Assembly (NCBI GenBank): GCA_003223115.1
Contig: QHXW01000120.1
Location: 1 to 33,787, forward strand
Length of the DNA: 33,787 nucleotides
Origin: Acidobacteriota bacterium
GTDB lineage: Bacteria; Acidobacteriota; Terriglobia; Bryobacterales; Bryobacteraceae
Reading direction: 5' to 3'
Shown: positions 1 to 8,879 of the stretch, one piece after another
How positions within the stretch are numbered: position 1 is the stretch's first letter
Layout: the number at the start of each line of letters is the position of its first letter
The notes under the pieces: model-generated
Databases searched by the model: none
Told to the model about the DNA's origin: nothing
What the model saw: the letters and a program-made list of their open reading frames with translations, nothing else
Made by a program: the position numbers and the translations under genes

Positions 1-108
1 AAAATCCCGCCGGCCCAGCGTCACCTCTACCGCCGTCTCGATTTGCTCCAGTCCGAACAATGTCGCCGCAGTGGACAAACGTACCACCGAAACCATTAAA
101 CTTTGCAT
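1..108 (-). CDS. Start of an unrecognised protein, cut by the window edge
   Basis: An ATG at 106-108 on the minus strand opens a frame that stays open for 36 codons to the window edge, beginning MQSLMVSVVRLSTA. A strong ribosome binding site, AGGAGG at 112-117, lies just upstream and overlaps the stop codon of the AarF/UbiB kinase gene. The two genes are therefore probably one transcription unit with coupled translation. The visible part starts with a mildly hydrophobic stretch and continues with an acidic segment (GLEQIETAVEVTLG). I do not recognise a family, and too little is visible to assign a role. The gene call rests on the ribosome binding site and the tight junction. Confidence 0.55.
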   Translation of the reverse strand, partial: MQSLMVSVVRLSTAATLFGLEQIETAVEVTLGRRDF

Positions 109-116
109 GTTGCCTC

Positions 117-1763
117 CTATGATCGATGAAGTTTTCTCAACAAACCCAGTAGCCAGACCGTCCAGAATGCCCACAATCCCGTGATGGCGAAAGTGGCCGC
201 ATTGACCGACAGATTCTCGCGGCATTCCAGCACTACAACCGCCAGTACCACCCAGATACTTGCCAGCCACAGGGCGCGAATTCGCATCCCCTCCGCCGCA
301 CTGGGTTCTCGCACCGAGCGCGTCTGCACCCGGACCTGCCGTCGCTCCAGCAGGTCGATGGCTTGCAACATTCTACCCGGCCCTGCCAGCAGCCAACCCG
401 ACAGATCGGCCAGGAAGGTCAGAACGGCAGACGGCGATGCCATTTTAACCCGAGCTTCACGCGCCAGGAAATCTTCGCATACCCTGCGGATGTGCGGCGC
501 CAGGTCAAGTCCCGGCGCCAGGCGTGTCACCAGGCCGTCCACCAGAATGAGCGAGCGAATATATTTGATCATCTCGCGGTCCACCAGCAGGCCGTGGCTC
601 CGGCAAAGCGTCAGCAAATCCAGCATCGCCGTGGTCAGACTCCGGCTGAAATGCGGCACTCCGCCGACCGCGGGTTCCCGGTACCAGGTGTGGGTATAGC
701 GCTCCAGACCGCGTCGGAATCCCGGCAGATTGGTTCTCCCGGCAAATGTGCACACGCTGACAAACGCCGAGAAGATTTCATCCGTCTTGCCGCGGACGTA
801 AGCCAGATTGAGCTGGATCTGCTTGCGTCGCGCCTCCGGCGTGAGACTGCCAACGATACCGAAGTCCACGTATCCCACGACATTATTTTTCATGATGAGC
901 AGGTTTGCGGGATGCAGATCCGCGTGGAAGACTCCGTGGCGGTAGGTGTCGCTCAGAAAATTGGTGATGACATTGGAAAGGAACTGCGCCGGGTCGAATC
1001 CCAACGCCTTCAACTCCGCCAGCTTCTGCTCGTCCCCGGTGTCGAGGATGCGCATATACTCCATCACGCTGTAGCCCTCGAGGAAGTCAATCGTGAGCAC
1101 TCGCCCCGTGATGAGTTCCCAATACACGGCCGGCACTTTTTCCGAGGGGTTCTCACGCGCGTTTCGTCCTAGAATTTCGGCGTACCCGGCCTCGCGCCGG
1201 TAATCCAGCTCGTCCAGCACCCATTCCGTGAATTCTCGGACCGGATCGCGCATGAAATACAACGTTCGAATTCTGAAAAGAAAAACAATGCGGATAAACA
1301 GCCGCAGCAGCGCGGCGTCGCGCAGGAAAACTTCGCGAGCGTCTGGACGCTGTACTTTTACCGCCACCTGTTTCCCATCCTGCAGCACTGCGCGGTGCAC
1401 CTGCCCGATGGATGCAGAAGCCAGCGGCCGGTAGTCGAATTCCCGGTACAGCACCTCGGGGGCCTTGCCAAATTCCTCGGTGAAAACCCGTTTCACCTCC
1501 GCCGCGGAGAATGGAGGCACCCGGTCCAACAGGCTCAGCAGCGCGTCACAATATGCCCGGGGAAGCGTGTCTACCTGTAGCGAGAGAATCTGGCCGAACT
1601 TGAGCAAACTGCCACTCAGTTCCTCAAACATCAGCCGTGCGCGCTCGGGTCCTGGGATCCGGCTGCGCCCCCGGATGCGGTCATAAAGGACTGCACCAAG
1701 ATTGCGAAATGACACCCGGATAATCTGGGCTGCCCGGCGAGCATATTGGAGCTGAATCTTCAT
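117..1763 (-). CDS. AarF/UbiB (ABC1) family atypical protein kinase
   Basis: This 548-residue protein carries the signature of the ABC1/UbiB atypical kinases. Visible motifs are the KxGQ segment (KFGQ, 55-58), the alanine-rich nucleotide loop variant ASIGQ (117-121), the lysine strand VAVK (133-136), the catalytic-loop equivalent HADLHPAN (280-287) and the metal-binding VDFG (299-302). Two hydrophobic helices close the C-terminus (about 495-545), as in membrane-associated UbiB proteins. The family supports isoprenoid quinone synthesis or lipid homeostasis as an ATPase rather than a classical protein kinase. No ubiquinone or menaquinone genes lie beside it, so the precise role is open. GGAG eight bases before the ATG supports the start. 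Length and motif order are normal for the family. Confidence 0.93.
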   Translation of the reverse strand: MKIQLQYARRAAQIIRVSFRNLGAVLYDRIRGRSRIPGPERARLMFEELSGSLLKFGQILSLQVDTLPRAYCDALLSLLDRVPPFSAAEVKRVFTEEFGKAPEVLYREFDYRPLASASIGQVHRAVLQDGKQVAVKVQRPDAREVFLRDAALLRLFIRIVFLFRIRTLYFMRDPVREFTEWVLDELDYRREAGYAEILGRNARENPSEKVPAVYWELITGRVLTIDFLEGYSVMEYMRILDTGDEQKLAELKALGFDPAQFLSNVITNFLSDTYRHGVFHADLHPANLLIMKNNVVGYVDFGIVGSLTPEARRKQIQLNLAYVRGKTDEIFSAFVSVCTFAGRTNLPGFRRGLERYTHTWYREPAVGGVPHFSRSLTTAMLDLLTLCRSHGLLVDREMIKYIRSLILVDGLVTRLAPGLDLAPHIRRVCEDFLAREARVKMASPSAVLTFLADLSGWLLAGPGRMLQAIDLLERRQVRVQTRSVREPSAAEGMRIRALWLASIWVVLAVVVLECRENLSVNAATFAITGLWAFWTVWLLGLLRKLHRS

Positions 1764-1979
1764 CGCAGGGGCTCCATCAACGGCGCCACGGGAAAGTGTC
1801 CGCGCATCTGGATTCTTCTAACGAGACCCGTCCCAGGCTTGTGGAATGTCTCATTGATGGGTAGCTTTGTCACCCCGTGAAGGAGGTCAGGAACAACACG
1901 AAACGATTGCCCCAATCCGCGCCACAGAGAATCGCGGATCAGCCAGCCAGTATATTACGGGTTGCTCAACCGGCAATGA

Positions 1980-2001
1980 CAGAGCCGGCCCAAAGGCTCT
2001 G
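1980..2001. terminator. Perfect 7-bp hairpin after the cyclase gene
   Basis: CAGAGCC and GGCTCTG form a perfect 7-bp stem around an 8-nt loop, about 50 bp past the cyclase stop codon. There is no long T tract on either strand, so it is at best a weak or factor-assisted terminator. The rest of 1764-2049 holds nothing I can identify beyond the upstream region of the kinase gene. Confidence 0.35.
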
Positions 2002-2049
2002 CTTTCAGCCCTGCTCACCGCTAGAGTTGCATGAGATGAACTGACGGCA

Positions 2050-3030
2050 TCAAACTCCCACGGTGCGGTTCCGCAGAAACTCTTCCAGTTTCGCGTACGA
2101 CGTAAACCACGCTTCCATCAGTTGTTCGTAACCCTTCAGTTCGACCGAACGCTTCTCGAAATACTGCTGAATGCCTGGCGCGCTCGAGAGATAATCGTAG
2201 GTCGTGTGCCCCAGCGCAATGTCCATCCCTGATTTTTTGGTGGCAGTTTCCAGCCTGAAAGCGGCATTGACGTTATCGCCGAGCGGACTGAACTCGGGAG
2301 TGTCGTGCCCGCCGGTGTTGCCGATCATGGAAGGCCCCGTGTTGATTCCCGCGCCCACGCGAATCGGGTGCGGCAGCGGAAACTTCTCGTGCAAGCCGCT
2401 GGTGACTTTCTGGATTTCCGAGAGCGCCTGCAGGATCTGGCAAATATCGGCTTGCTGCGGCCCGGCGGCCCCGTGCGTCCACACCGCCATCACTGCGTCG
2501 CCGATGTATTTGTCGCCCCAGCTTCCATAGCGCTTGACGATCACGCCGGACTCGCGGAACCACGTACCGATGGCTTGAGCCAGTATGCTTTCGTCCACCT
2601 GCCGCGTGAGCGGGGTGAAATCGCGAATGTCCACCACCAGCACCGTGATCATGGTCCGCGCGTACAGCACACGCGTCGCGGATCCAGGGGCTGAGATTTG
2701 ACTTGGCTTGGGCCCTTCCAGAGCGGCCACGGTATTGTGGAAAACCAGCTCGCTCTGACCGCAAACCATCGAATCACCGTCGTGAAGCGCTACCGGTATC
2801 GTGACCCGGCGCCCATTAATCGATGATCCGTTACGGCTGCCCAAATCAATGAAATAAAAGTCGCCGCCGTCCATCCGCTGGATTACAGCGTGCCGGCGGG
2901 ACATGGCGTTATCATCGAAAACCAGGATGTTATCCGAGCCCCGGCCTATAGTCCAATAATTGCCGGTATCGAGTGAAACCTCGTTGCTCCCTTGCGGGGT
3001 TGTCACACTTACATAGGCTCGTCCGGCCAC
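2050..3030 (-). CDS. FHA domain-class III adenylate/guanylate cyclase fusion
   Basis: Residues about 10-100 form an FHA phosphothreonine-binding domain with the conserved GR (29-30), SRRH (44-47) and SRNG (65-68). Residues about 125-310 form a class III nucleotidyl cyclase domain. The two metal-binding aspartates fit D134 (VVDIRDFT) and D178 (YIGDAVMAVW), 44 residues apart as in mammalian cyclases. K174 fits the adenine-contacting lysine, and N255 and R259 fit the transition-state pair. Ser248 sits where class IIIb cyclases carry Thr, which suggests an adenylyl cyclase of that group. These assignments are by eye. No membrane segment is visible, so the protein is likely cytoplasmic and recruited to a phosphorylated partner through FHA. 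The start is GTG (3028-3030) with no clear ribosome binding site. Confidence 0.92.
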   Translation of the reverse strand: MAGRAYVSVTTPQGSNEVSLDTGNYWTIGRGSDNILVFDDNAMSRRHAVIQRMDGGDFYFIDLGSRNGSSINGRRVTIPVALHDGDSMVCGQSELVFHNTVAALEGPKPSQISAPGSATRVLYARTMITVLVVDIRDFTPLTRQVDESILAQAIGTWFRESGVIVKRYGSWGDKYIGDAVMAVWTHGAAGPQQADICQILQALSEIQKVTSGLHEKFPLPHPIRVGAGINTGPSMIGNTGGHDTPEFSPLGDNVNAAFRLETATKKSGMDIALGHTTYDYLSSAPGIQQYFEKRSVELKGYEQLMEAWFTSYAKLEEFLRNRTVGV

Positions 3031-3110
3031 TACTCACACCCCCACTTCTTTCTTGGTGAATGCTGCCTTACCATTCTGATGCATTCGCGCAACGTCGGCA
3101 AGGATTCCAC

Positions 3111-3116
3111 ATCATA
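3111..3116 (-). promoter_or_regulatory. Candidate -10 box for the cyclase gene
   Basis: TATGAT on the minus strand lies about 80 bp before the GTG start, in the 211-bp divergent gap between the cyclase and the MBL hydrolase. No convincing -35 was found. It would give a leader of roughly 70 nt. Confidence 0.4.
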
Positions 3117-3230
3117 CCAAGGACGTTGCCACGCAATAAAGGCTTTGTATTATTCCGCTGCCGTACGGCCCTTCGAAGAATATTTCCGGATCGCCGGCAC
3201 TTTCAGATTTGCGCCAAGCCGCCTTTGGCG

Positions 3231-3236
3231 TATGAT
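3231..3236 (+). promoter_or_regulatory. -10 box directly before the MBL hydrolase start
   Basis: TATGAT ends 8 nt before the ATG at 3245. A normal -10 to +1 distance puts the transcription start at about 3243, leaving a leader of 0-2 nt. No Shine-Dalgarno sequence is present. A partial -35 (TTGCGC, 3209-3214) lies 16 bp upstream of the hexamer. Confidence 0.5.
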
Positions 3237-3244
3237 GTGCCTTG

Positions 3245-4087
3245 ATGCGCTCGCGACAGGAAGCCTCTAAGCTTTGCGTAAAATTTTGGGGCGTGCGAGG
3301 TTCTACGCCTACTCCCCAACGGGAAAACCTCGGTTTTGGCGGTAATACTTCCTGTCTCGAGGTTCGCGGTGCGGGCGACGAAATCCTCATTTTTGACGGA
3401 GGTACCGGCCTTCGGCAGTTGGGTATTGCGCTGCTCAAGGAATTCAAGAAAAAGAAATTCCGAGCCCACTTCTTTTTCACGCACTGCCACTGGGATCACA
3501 TTCAGGGAATTCCGTTTTTCGATCCGCTTTATCGTGATGAGAACGAAGTAGTGTTTTATGCTCCTCCAACACCCAACGATCTTCGCGGTGTGCTCATGGG
3601 CCAGATGGCTACTCCGTATTTCCCGGTTAATTTCGAGTCCGTCGCCATCAAGCGGAGTTTCGTTCAGCTCGAAACGGGCCCGGTCAAGTGCGGCGGGCTG
3701 ACCATCCATTCATTCCCCGTGAATCATCCGCAAGGCGCTGTCGGCTATCGCGTCGAATCCGCCGGGAAGGCCATGGTCTACGCCACCGACATGGAAGCGG
3801 GCAACGAACGTTTAGACGGCATCGTGCGGGACTTTTCTCAAAATGCCGACCTTCTCATCCACGACGCTCAATACACGGATCAAGAGATCAAAATGAAACG
3901 CGGTTGGGGTCACAGCACCTGGGGAGAAGCCGTGCAGGCGGCCAAGGACGCTAAAGCCGGACAGTTGATTCTGTTTCACCACGATCCCTCTCACGATGAC
4001 CAATTTGTCAGGGAAATCGTGAAAAAAGCACGCCGCAAATTCGACCACACCAAGGCTGCCCGCGAGGGCTGGTTTGTGGAGCTGTAA
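3245..4087 (+). CDS. MBL-fold metallo-hydrolase
   Basis: This 280-residue metallo-beta-lactamase-fold enzyme has the metal-ligand motif HCHWDH at 80-85, an N-terminal GVRGSTPTP/GGNTSC signature (about 16-37), DGGTG (51-55), and later ligands that fit H161, D182 and H245 or H246. The GVRGS-GGNT type groups with small phosphodiesterase-like MBL enzymes (PhnP, RNase Z-like and class III cyclic nucleotide phosphodiesterase relatives), so a phosphodiester substrate is plausible but unproven. I chose ATG 3245; a TTG one codon earlier is also possible. There is no ribosome binding site, and a -10 box lies immediately upstream, so the mRNA may be leaderless. It is transcribed divergently from the FHA-cyclase gene. 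Confidence 0.9.
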   Translation: MRSRQEASKLCVKFWGVRGSTPTPQRENLGFGGNTSCLEVRGAGDEILIFDGGTGLRQLGIALLKEFKKKKFRAHFFFTHCHWDHIQGIPFFDPLYRDENEVVFYAPPTPNDLRGVLMGQMATPYFPVNFESVAIKRSFVQLETGPVKCGGLTIHSFPVNHPQGAVGYRVESAGKAMVYATDMEAGNERLDGIVRDFSQNADLLIHDAQYTDQEIKMKRGWGHSTWGEAVQAAKDAKAGQLILFHHDPSHDDQFVREIVKKARRKFDHTKAAREGWFVEL

Positions 4088-4158
4088 ATCCCCGTTCACC
4101 CGCTCCGCACGATACCGTCCAGTCGCACTACGATAAACTGACACGCTAAGGAGTCGTC

Positions 4159-7100
4159 ATGCTGTGTTTCATTTGCCCCGCACTTGCCCTGTTCGCCGTC
4201 ACCGTTGTGTTGTCCGCGGAATCGAACGCTCCCTTGCTGCTGCAGCGGCCTACAATCAGCCGTTCGCAGATCGTCTTCGTCTATGGAGGGGATCTCTGGA
4301 GCGTTCCGCGCTCGGGTGGCGATGCCCGGCGTCTCACCACTGGACCCGGTGTCGAGACCAACCCGATTTTCTCGCCCGACGGTTCCAAGATCGCCTTTAC
4401 CGGAGAGTATGACGGTAACGTGGATGCGTTCGTGATGCCTGCCGAGGGCGGCGTGCCCAGGCGCCTGACGTGGCATCCCGCTCCCGACGTCGCATTGGGG
4501 TGGACGCCCGACGGCAAACGCGTGCTCTTCACCTCTCCCCGGACTAGCTATTCGCGCTTCAGCGAACTGTTTACAGTCAGCGCTGATGAAGGCGGACTGG
4601 AGGAGAAAATAGCGCTGCCCATGGGGTTCGAGGCCGCTTTCTCGCCCGACGGCAGCCAGGTCGCTTACGTTCCGGTTTCGCGCGCCTTCAATGCCTGGAA
4701 ACGGTATCGCGGTGGACTGGCGACGCCGGTATGGATCGCCAACCTGGCCACCGGTCACATCCAGAAAATTCCGCGTGACACCTCCAACGACTTCAACCCC
4801 ATGTGGATTGGCGACAAGGTTTATTTTCTGTCCGACAGAAATGGTCCGGTCACCCTCTTCTGCTACGACACCCATTCGGAACGCGTGAAGCAAATTGTCG
4901 AGAATGAGGGTCTCGACCTGAAGTCCGCTTCCGCGGGACCCGACGCAATCGTCTATGAGCAGTTCGGATCGCTGCACCTCTACGATCTGAAATCCGGCCG
5001 AACCAAACCCGTGACCGTACACATCACGGGCGACCTGTTGGAGCTGCGGCCGCATTTCGTCAATGTAGGCAAGCGCCTGGACAATGCCCATATCTCGCCT
5101 ACTGGAGCAAGGGCGGTCTTCGAAGCGCGCGGTGAAATTCTGACCGTGCCCGCCGAGAAGGGCGACGTCCGCAATTTGACCAACACCCCCGGCGTCATGG
5201 ACCGCGATCCTTCCTGGTCGCCAGACGGTAAAACTATAGCGTACTTTTCCGACGAGTCGGGTGAGTATCAGATCCACCTGCGCAATCAGAACGGCATGGG
5301 CGAAGTCAAAAAGATCAGTCTGGGCGAGAAGCCCGCATTCTACTTTGTGCCTCGCTGGTCCCCCGACAGCAAAAAAATTGCTTATGTCGACAGCCACCTC
5401 GGCCTCTGGTATATCGACCTCGATCGAAAGCGGCCGGTCCAGATCGACAAAGACTACTTCTGGAGTTGGGGCGGCAGCGGCAATCTCGCGCCCTCCTGGT
5501 CTCCGAACAGCAAGTGGCTGGCCTATGCGCGAAGGCTACAGAATCACTTGAACGCGGTTTATCTCTACTCCATTGGGGACAGCAAAAGCACCCGGTTGAC
5601 CGACGGCATGAGTGACGCCAGATTTCCTGTGTTTGATAAAGACGGCAAGTATTTATACTTCGCCGCCAGCACCGACGCAGGCCCTTCCACAGAACCCGAT
5701 ATTCAAAGTTTCGCTCGGCCGGTTTCGCGCAGCATCTACCTGGCGGTTCTCTCGAAGGACCAGACGTCGCCGCTGGCCCCGGAGAGCGACGACGAGAAGC
5801 CGTCCGACGAGAAAAGGCCGGATGACGAGAGAAAGTCGGACGACAAGAAATTCGAAGACGCCAGGGACCCTGTAAAGAAAGACGACGTCAAAAAAGACGA
5901 GGCCAAGGGAAAGGATGAAAAGCCCAAGGATAAGACGCCCGAGGCTGTGACCACTAAAATCGATTTCGACAACATCGGCCAACGCATTCTGTCGCTGCCC
6001 CTGCCGCCACGGCGCTACGTAGCTCTCGAAATCGGAAAAACCGGAATGTTATATGCGCACGAAGCTCCGGCTCCGGGGCCTGGAACACAATTCAGCCTGA
6101 CCGTGCACCGGTTCGATCTCAAGACGCGTACATCAGACGTGGCCCTTGCCGGCGTTCGCAGTTTCGAAATTTCGTTCAATGGTGAGAAGATGCTGTATCT
6201 GCAGGGCGACAATTGGTTCATCAAGGCGCCCAAGCCGATGGCCACAGGTCACGGCGACCCGTCTGCCCCACCGCCGGTCGCTGCTGGCGCTGAGGGTCCG
6301 CTCAAAACTTCTGATATCGAAGTGCGCGTGGATCCGAAAGCGGACTGGAAGCAGATGTATCACGAAGTCTGGCGCGTTGAACGCGATTTCTTCTACGATC
6401 CCAACTATCACGGGCTCAATCTTGCCGAGGCCGAAAAACGGTACGCGCCCTATGTTGAGAATGTGGCTTCCCGTGGCGACTTGAACTATTTGTTCGCAGA
6501 GATGGTGGGCGAGTTCACCATCGGCCATCTGTTCGTCTTTGGTGGCGAGTCGCCGGACGTGAAGCGCGTCCAAACAGGCTTGCTGGGCGCGGACTACAAA
6601 ATCGAGAATGGGCGTTACCGTTTCGCTCGCGTCTACAACGGTGAAAACTGGAATCCCGACCTCAAAGCCCCGCTGACTCAGCCTGGTGTCAACATCGCGG
6701 CCGGCGAATATCTGTTGGCGGTGAACGGGCGCGAACTCCACTTGACCGACAACGTCTACGCCTTTTTCGAAGGCCTCGCAGGCAAGAACGTCGCCCTCAA
6801 AGTAGGCCCTGATTCATCCGGCGACCACTCGCGCGAGGTGATTGTCGTGCCGATCCCTAACGAAGCGCGGCTGCGAAATCTTGCCTGGATCGAAGAGAAC
6901 CGGCGCAAGGTGGACCAGATGACCAATGGGCGTGTCGCGTATGTCTACATGCCCGATACGGCGTTCGGCGGGTACACCAATTTCAATCGTTATTTCTTTG
7001 CACAGGTGGGAAAAGAAGCCGCCATCATCGACGAGCGGTTCAACGGCGGCGGCGCGCTGGCTACCGACATCATCGAATACTTGAAGCGCCAGCTCTTGAG

Positions 7101-7569
7101 CGTCGTCACCACGCGTGACGGCCAGGATGAATATCAACCACAAGGTGCGATTTTCGGTCCTAAAATTATGATTATTAATGAGTTCGCTGGCTCTGGAGGG
7201 GACGCCATGCCCTGGTATTTCCGGCGGGCCGGCGTCGGCAAGCTCATTGGAAAGCGCACCTGGGGTGGTCTAGTCGGCCGCGCTGCTGCTCCGGAATTGA
7301 TGGATGGCGGTTTTGTTTCCGCTCCGAGTTCAGCGGTCTGGAATCCAACCACCAGCCAATGGGAAGTTGAGAACCATGGCATCCGCCCCGATATCGAAAT
7401 CGAGCTCGACCCCGAGGCGGTGCGCAACGGTCACGATCCCCAGCTGGAGAAAGCGGTGCAGGTGGTGATGGAAGAACTGGGGAAAACGCCGCTGCGTGAG
7501 CCTAAACACCCGGCTTATCCGAATTACCACGTGAAAGAGAATGCCCGTCGGGTTGCCGGCGGAGAGTGA
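4159..7569 (+). CDS. Tricorn-like protease, S41 family, secreted
   Basis: This 1136-residue protein starts with a hydrophobic signal sequence (1-20), followed by beta-propeller repeats with PD40-type SPDG motifs (about 30-520). A highly charged Lys/Asp/Glu insert (about 540-600) precedes the tricorn core: helical domain (from about 730), PDZ-like region (about 850-900) and S41 peptidase core. Counting against archaeal tricorn, H790 fits His746, S1012 (EFAGSGGD) fits the nucleophile Ser965, and E1071 (VENHGIRPD) fits Glu1023. The spacings are 222 and 59 residues here against 219 and 58. The residue before H790 is Gly789, where tricorn has Ser745. The family degrades oligopeptides; the signal sequence implies periplasmic action. 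AAGGAG six bases before the ATG supports the start. Confidence 0.93.
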   Translation: MLCFICPALALFAVTVVLSAESNAPLLLQRPTISRSQIVFVYGGDLWSVPRSGGDARRLTTGPGVETNPIFSPDGSKIAFTGEYDGNVDAFVMPAEGGVPRRLTWHPAPDVALGWTPDGKRVLFTSPRTSYSRFSELFTVSADEGGLEEKIALPMGFEAAFSPDGSQVAYVPVSRAFNAWKRYRGGLATPVWIANLATGHIQKIPRDTSNDFNPMWIGDKVYFLSDRNGPVTLFCYDTHSERVKQIVENEGLDLKSASAGPDAIVYEQFGSLHLYDLKSGRTKPVTVHITGDLLELRPHFVNVGKRLDNAHISPTGARAVFEARGEILTVPAEKGDVRNLTNTPGVMDRDPSWSPDGKTIAYFSDESGEYQIHLRNQNGMGEVKKISLGEKPAFYFVPRWSPDSKKIAYVDSHLGLWYIDLDRKRPVQIDKDYFWSWGGSGNLAPSWSPNSKWLAYARRLQNHLNAVYLYSIGDSKSTRLTDGMSDARFPVFDKDGKYLYFAASTDAGPSTEPDIQSFARPVSRSIYLAVLSKDQTSPLAPESDDEKPSDEKRPDDERKSDDKKFEDARDPVKKDDVKKDEAKGKDEKPKDKTPEAVTTKIDFDNIGQRILSLPLPPRRYVALEIGKTGMLYAHEAPAPGPGTQFSLTVHRFDLKTRTSDVALAGVRSFEISFNGEKMLYLQGDNWFIKAPKPMATGHGDPSAPPPVAAGAEGPLKTSDIEVRVDPKADWKQMYHEVWRVERDFFYDPNYHGLNLAEAEKRYAPYVENVASRGDLNYLFAEMVGEFTIGHLFVFGGESPDVKRVQTGLLGADYKIENGRYRFARVYNGENWNPDLKAPLTQPGVNIAAGEYLLAVNGRELHLTDNVYAFFEGLAGKNVALKVGPDSSGDHSREVIVVPIPNEARLRNLAWIEENRRKVDQMTNGRVAYVYMPDTAFGGYTNFNRYFFAQVGKEAAIIDERFNGGGALATDIIEYLKRQLLSVVTTRDGQDEYQPQGAIFGPKIMIINEFAGSGGDAMPWYFRRAGVGKLIGKRTWGGLVGRAAAPELMDGGFVSAPSSAVWNPTTSQWEVENHGIRPDIEIELDPEAVRNGHDPQLEKAVQVVMEELGKTPLREPKHPAYPNYHVKENARRVAGGE

Positions 7570-7599
7570 TCTGCAAACTTCAGTAAGGTCTTGAGAAAC

Positions 7600-8877
7600 T
7601 CACGTCCCTTTGGAGTCCGCGCCCGAACGCTTGCCGGCCTGACGGTGGTACGGAGATGAAAGATAACCGCGCGATTCCTTTGCGGCCTCCGCCTCCGGTG
7701 CGAAATTAACGGCGCGCTTGTAGGCTTCCACTGCCTGCTTGCGTCGTTTCGTCAGATCATAGATCTGCCCCATGCGCATCCAGGCAAGCACACCTGTGTT
7801 GAGATCCAGCTCGTTGCCCGAGGCTGTTACTCTCTTCATACTCTCGAGCGCTCGGTCCAGATCGTTGTACCAGAACTGAATATTGCCGAACTGGAAATTA
7901 ATTTTCTCCCACGGGATATCGGCGAAACCGGGAAGTCCTTTCCGTTTCATCTCCGCCACTTTTTCGACCGCCGCAACCGCCCGCGCCTCGTTTCCCAAGT
8001 CGCTGTACATCTGGGCTTCCTCGAACAGCAGCAGAGAATTGCGCGGGAACCGGCGCACCAGATCCTCGAGCAGCGGCAACGCCTGTTTCGGCCGGCGCTC
8101 GCGGCGGTAAAGCGCGCACAGCAGCACCTCGGCGTCGATCTTGTTGTGCTTTCCTTTCCGGGCGACTTCCGCGAGCGTCGTAAGGCCGCGCTCTTTATCG
8201 CCGTGAAAGCCGACCAGAAACCCGAGCATGCGCCAGGCCCAGGGCAGGCTCCCTACGATGTAATCATGGACACCTTCGATAAGCTGCGCGTCGTAGTTCG
8301 ATGGGTCAAGTTCAGTCACGCGGTTCTCGTCCTTACGCGCAGCCGTGGCATCACGCAGCGATTCGCGCCAGGCTTTATGGACCAGAAAATTGTAATTCGC
8401 TCGCAGTCCGTAGGCCACCCCGCGATTGTATAACGCGTCGGTATCATCCGGTTTGCGAGCCAGACGCGCGTTGGTGATGTCCAGGACTTTCTGAATCTCC
8501 TCGTGAAATTCCTTGTGCACTTCCGGACTGGGATTCAGCTTCTGGCGCCGGAGAAACGGATTGCTGCCGGAGACCAGTTCGCTCTCGAGAGACCCGTTGC
8601 GGTACATCTCGCGGTAAAGCAAAGTCTGCGCAATGTGGTTGCGCGGGCCGGGAGCCTCGGGATCCTGTGCGGCCGCCTTTTTGAAATTGGCTAGCGCCTG
8701 GTCGTACTCCAGATTGTAGAAATGGTCGAACCCCTGCTCCGCGTACGTTTGTTCCGCGCCCAAGGGGAACGTCGTCAATATCGCGATCATTGCCAGGGCT
8801 GCTGGCCCGCGCCACCACAAAGATTGCTTCCGCGAAATCGTTTTCTCGCCGTCCCGATGACTCGGCGTTAGAACCAT
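7600..8877 (-). CDS. Exported TPR-repeat protein
   Basis: This 425-residue protein has a short charged N-terminus, one hydrophobic segment (about 22-42, ending near PLGAEQ) that could be a signal peptide or anchor, and then tetratricopeptide-like helical pairs. Clear repeats include AEQGFDHFYNLEYDQALANF near the N-terminus and pairs around 265-300 and 355-400 (VLAWMRMGQIYDLTKRRKQA). TPR proteins act as protein-interaction scaffolds; no enzymatic domain is visible. It begins 2 bp after the queG stop codon and is almost certainly co-transcribed with it, although nothing links the functions. The ATG has only a poor ribosome binding site, so translation may depend on queG. Convergent with the tricorn gene. 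Confidence 0.8.
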   Translation of the reverse strand: MVLTPSHRDGEKTISRKQSLWWRGPAALAMIAILTTFPLGAEQTYAEQGFDHFYNLEYDQALANFKKAAAQDPEAPGPRNHIAQTLLYREMYRNGSLESELVSGSNPFLRRQKLNPSPEVHKEFHEEIQKVLDITNARLARKPDDTDALYNRGVAYGLRANYNFLVHKAWRESLRDATAARKDENRVTELDPSNYDAQLIEGVHDYIVGSLPWAWRMLGFLVGFHGDKERGLTTLAEVARKGKHNKIDAEVLLCALYRRERRPKQALPLLEDLVRRFPRNSLLLFEEAQMYSDLGNEARAVAAVEKVAEMKRKGLPGFADIPWEKINFQFGNIQFWYNDLDRALESMKRVTASGNELDLNTGVLAWMRMGQIYDLTKRRKQAVEAYKRAVNFAPEAEAAKESRGYLSSPYHRQAGKRSGADSKGT

Positions 8878-8879
8878 TC

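Noticed and set aside
4096-5397. 433-codon frame antisense to the tricorn gene
   Set aside because: No recognisable motif, and it lies fully opposite the tricorn beta-propeller coding sequence.
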